From Haloimpatiens massiliensis (lineage in GTDB: Bacteria > Bacillota > Clostridia > Clostridiales > Clostridiaceae), in contig NZ_LT854639.1 in the NCBI RefSeq assembly GCF_900184255.1, forward strand, positions 244,629 to 308,628: a stretch of DNA of 64,000 nucleotides, in the 5' to 3' direction. Under the pieces are notes generated by a model, which had not been told where the DNA came from, did not search any database, and worked only from the letters and a program-made list of their open reading frames with translations. Every line of letters begins with the position of its first letter. Within the stretch, counting starts at the first letter, position 1. Shown one piece after another: positions 62,317 through 64,000 of the stretch. Made by a program: the position numbers and the translations under genes.

Positions 62317-64000
62317 CTATACTTCTGCAGTACAAATATCTTTTTTGCCTATCACAATAACAAGAGCTGTCTTTAAGCCATCTTCTCCAAGTTGTTCTTT
62401 AACCATTTTGCTTTCTGCATAACCCTTAAGTTGATTTAATCCCTCTTCTTTTACTTTTTCTAGGGTGTTTCTCTCACTTTCCTTTATATATTTTAATTCT
62501 ATAATCCACTGAAATTTTGTTATATCTTTAAATTGAATTTTTCTCTTAAGCATTATATCTACATAGCCTTTGTTGTTTTCCGCTTCACTTTGTATGAAAT
62601 AAGTGCCATCTATGCCTAAAAGGGTTAAAAACATCATTTTAATGTGCTTTTCATCCATTTGCATTAAATCTCTATTGGATAAATCCTCTAGTATTTTACT
62701 TATAATTTCCACCAAAGGTTCTATGTTTCCATAAGCTCTCATTTCAGTTATTGCATCTCTAACATCTTTTATTTGTATATTATATTCTAAGTTCATCCTT
62801 TGGAAATACTGTTCCCAATAAATTGTTTTTATCACGTAATTAGGTACTTTAAGTATAGTACCACTAAGTCCTTGACCCTTTATTGTAAGCATACCTAAAT
62901 AAAACAATAGGGATTTGAAATTTTCACTTACACTATACATAGTATGAATATTAAATCTATCCACTAGCATAGTAGAGGTTTCTCCTTTATTCATTATTTC
63001 CTCTAAAGCTCCCCTATCATTAAAATTATAAGCCAGCTGATTAACTCTTCCATAATCCGTTTTTACATTATTGTCTATCATCTCTTTTGGATAACGATTA
63101 TACATCAAATAATTATCTAAAAAATACATGGACATATCTGGATTAAAAACTGATTTACTATTTTCATTAAATTTATATCCATCATAATAAGTAGTCATAT
63201 CAGTACATATTTTTTCTCTAAGCTCTGTATCCTTTATATTTACTTCGTCCATAATCCATGATAATTCTTCCCTTGTAAATCCCATCATGGCATTAAGATT
63301 TTCATCTAATGTATAATTTCTAGTTATATTAAATCCACTAGTTAAATCATCCAGCATTATAGGACTTACACCAGTCATAAATATTCTATTAAAATTATTC
63401 ATAGTTGCATCTTTCAAAGCTTTATAAAACACTTTAACAAAACCTTCACCATGGAGAATACTTTCATAGGTGTTTTGTTTTCCTCCTGTGATTAGTTCAT
63501 TGGCAAAATTATCATATTCATCTATTAAAACAAATACGGGCATTTTTATTTTATTAGCTAAAATTGATATATATTTAACTGCTACTTCTGCACTTTTCAT
63601 TTCCTTTGAAATATTTTTATCCTCAAATAGGTATGAATAATTATCTATAAATTCTTGTACTGATAAATTAACAATTTTATTAAAACTATTTCTTAACTCT
63701 TCTTCCCCATGACCTGCATCAATACCAGCAAAACTAATTTTCCAAATAAGAAACTTATTTTTCTCTTCTGTAGGATTTTTTCCTATATATAAATCCCCAA
63801 ATAACTCCTGAAATTTATCTTTTTTATTTATATCATAATAATTTTCTAACATAGATATAAATAAACTCTTTCCAAACCTTCTTGGCCTTATAAAAAACTG
63901 ATAAGGAGCATATCTATCTAAAATTTCTATATATGAAGTTTTATCTACATATAGATAGTTTTTTTCTCTTAAAACCTGAAAATTAGAAATACCATAAGGT
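62317..64000 (-). CDS. AAA-ATPase-like protein with PD-(D/E)XK nuclease domain, 5' end beyond window
   Basis: The frame is open to the right window edge: upstream of the internal ATG at 63852 it continues PYGISNFQVLREKNYLYVDK and RPRRFGKSLFISM, the degenerate Walker A of this family, so only a few N-terminal residues are missing. The middle has IPVFVLIDEYDNF-like words (VFVLIDEYDNFANEL, Walker B) and GVSPIMLDDLTSGFNIT. The C-terminus has the nuclease core: GYVDIMLKR with Asp, then WIIELKYIKES with E-x-K. This is the AAA-ATPase_like / PDDEXK_9 architecture common in clostridia and Bacteroidetes, of uncertain function; defence or mobile-DNA roles have been proposed. Confidence 0.9.
   Translation of the reverse strand, partial: PYGISNFQVLREKNYLYVDKTSYIEILDRYAPYQFFIRPRRFGKSLFISMLENYYDINKKDKFQELFGDLYIGKNPTEEKNKFLIWKISFAGIDAGHGEEELRNSFNKIVNLSVQEFIDNYSYLFEDKNISKEMKSAEVAVKYISILANKIKMPVFVLIDEYDNFANELITGGKQNTYESILHGEGFVKVFYKALKDATMNNFNRIFMTGVSPIMLDDLTSGFNITRNYTLDENLNAMMGFTREELSWIMDEVNIKDTELREKICTDMTTYYDGYKFNENSKSVFNPDMSMYFLDNYLMYNRYPKEMIDNNVKTDYGRVNQLAYNFNDRGALEEIMNKGETSTMLVDRFNIHTMYSVSENFKSLLFYLGMLTIKGQGLSGTILKVPNYVIKTIYWEQYFQRMNLEYNIQIKDVRDAITEMRAYGNIEPLVEIISKILEDLSNRDLMQMDEKHIKMMFLTLLGIDGTYFIQSEAENNKGYVDIMLKRKIQFKDITKFQWIIELKYIKESERNTLEKVKEEGLNQLKGYAESKMVKEQLGEDGLKTALVIVIGKKDICTAEV

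Noticed and set aside
62317..64000. The AAA/PD-(D/E)XK gene as a newly found defence system
   Set aside because: The family is common and its role unsettled; no partner defence genes are visible before the window ends.
1..64000. tRNA or rRNA genes
   Set aside because: No G+C-rich cloverleaf or rRNA-like segment was seen; the only G+C-richer islands are the MITEs, the lysine riboswitch and hairpins.

Overview
The window is a very AT-rich stretch of a spore-forming, motile Clostridium sensu stricto chromosome. The evidence is clostridial codon use, two SPOCS-domain (CsxC-like) spore-surface proteins, chemoreceptors and CheV, L,D-transpeptidases and a lysine riboswitch in front of lysA. The CsxC-like genes point toward the C. 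sporogenes/botulinum neighbourhood, but the species cannot be fixed from sequence alone. No tRNA, rRNA, CRISPR array or intact insertion sequence with its own classical transposase was seen.

Layout. 0-6 kb: a minus-strand operon with a DUF5058-like membrane pair and two M20 metallohydrolases, next to a winged-helix regulator. 6-8 kb: two CsxC-like genes. 8-13 kb: a MITE, a dead chemoreceptor, a MacB-type ABC exporter (ATPase plus two FtsX-like permeases) and a bacteriohemerythrin. 13-24 kb: lysA under a lysine riboswitch, a broken polysaccharide deacetylase, a REP-associated Y1 transposase (RAYT) surrounded by about 14 copies of a TTAACCGTCCC repeat, a flavin oxidoreductase, a chemoreceptor and a YkuD transpeptidase. 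24-26.6 kb: a second L,D-transpeptidase, a palindromic MITE and a DUF4190 protein.

26.6-44.5 kb is the centrepiece: one long minus-strand type VII secretion (T7SS) locus. In transcription order it encodes a PP2C phosphatase, a Ser/Thr kinase with TPRs, a small membrane protein with 18-residue repeats, an EssB-like/FHA protein, a CpaE/MinD-like ATPase, a YukD/EsaB ubiquitin-like protein, the EssC motor ATPase, a WXG100 protein, a coiled-coil LXG-accessory protein, two mosaic polymorphic toxins each followed by a candidate membrane immunity protein, a decayed immunity fragment, and two more WXG100-type proteins. EsaA and EssA are not recognisable, and a complete kinase/phosphatase/FHA circuit is built in. 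Divergent from it, over a 0.2 kb two-way promoter region, is a 2234-residue Ig-repeat surface protein.

51-64 kb: an orphan BY-kinase, two zinc-ribbon membrane proteins (one YARHG), CheV, an LTA-synthase-like enzyme, a secreted FIVAR-like protein, another chemoreceptor, a truncated zinc-ribbon paralogue and a PD-(D/E)XK AAA-like protein running off the end. Many of these genes are separated by copies of a hairpin with a conserved stem (GACCACATAG) and a conserved apex (AAAGTATA..TTTACTTT).

The most interesting points are the signalling-equipped T7SS locus with its mosaic toxin/immunity cassettes, and four separate families of small palindromic repeats. Several copies of these have altered or supplied the ends of genes.
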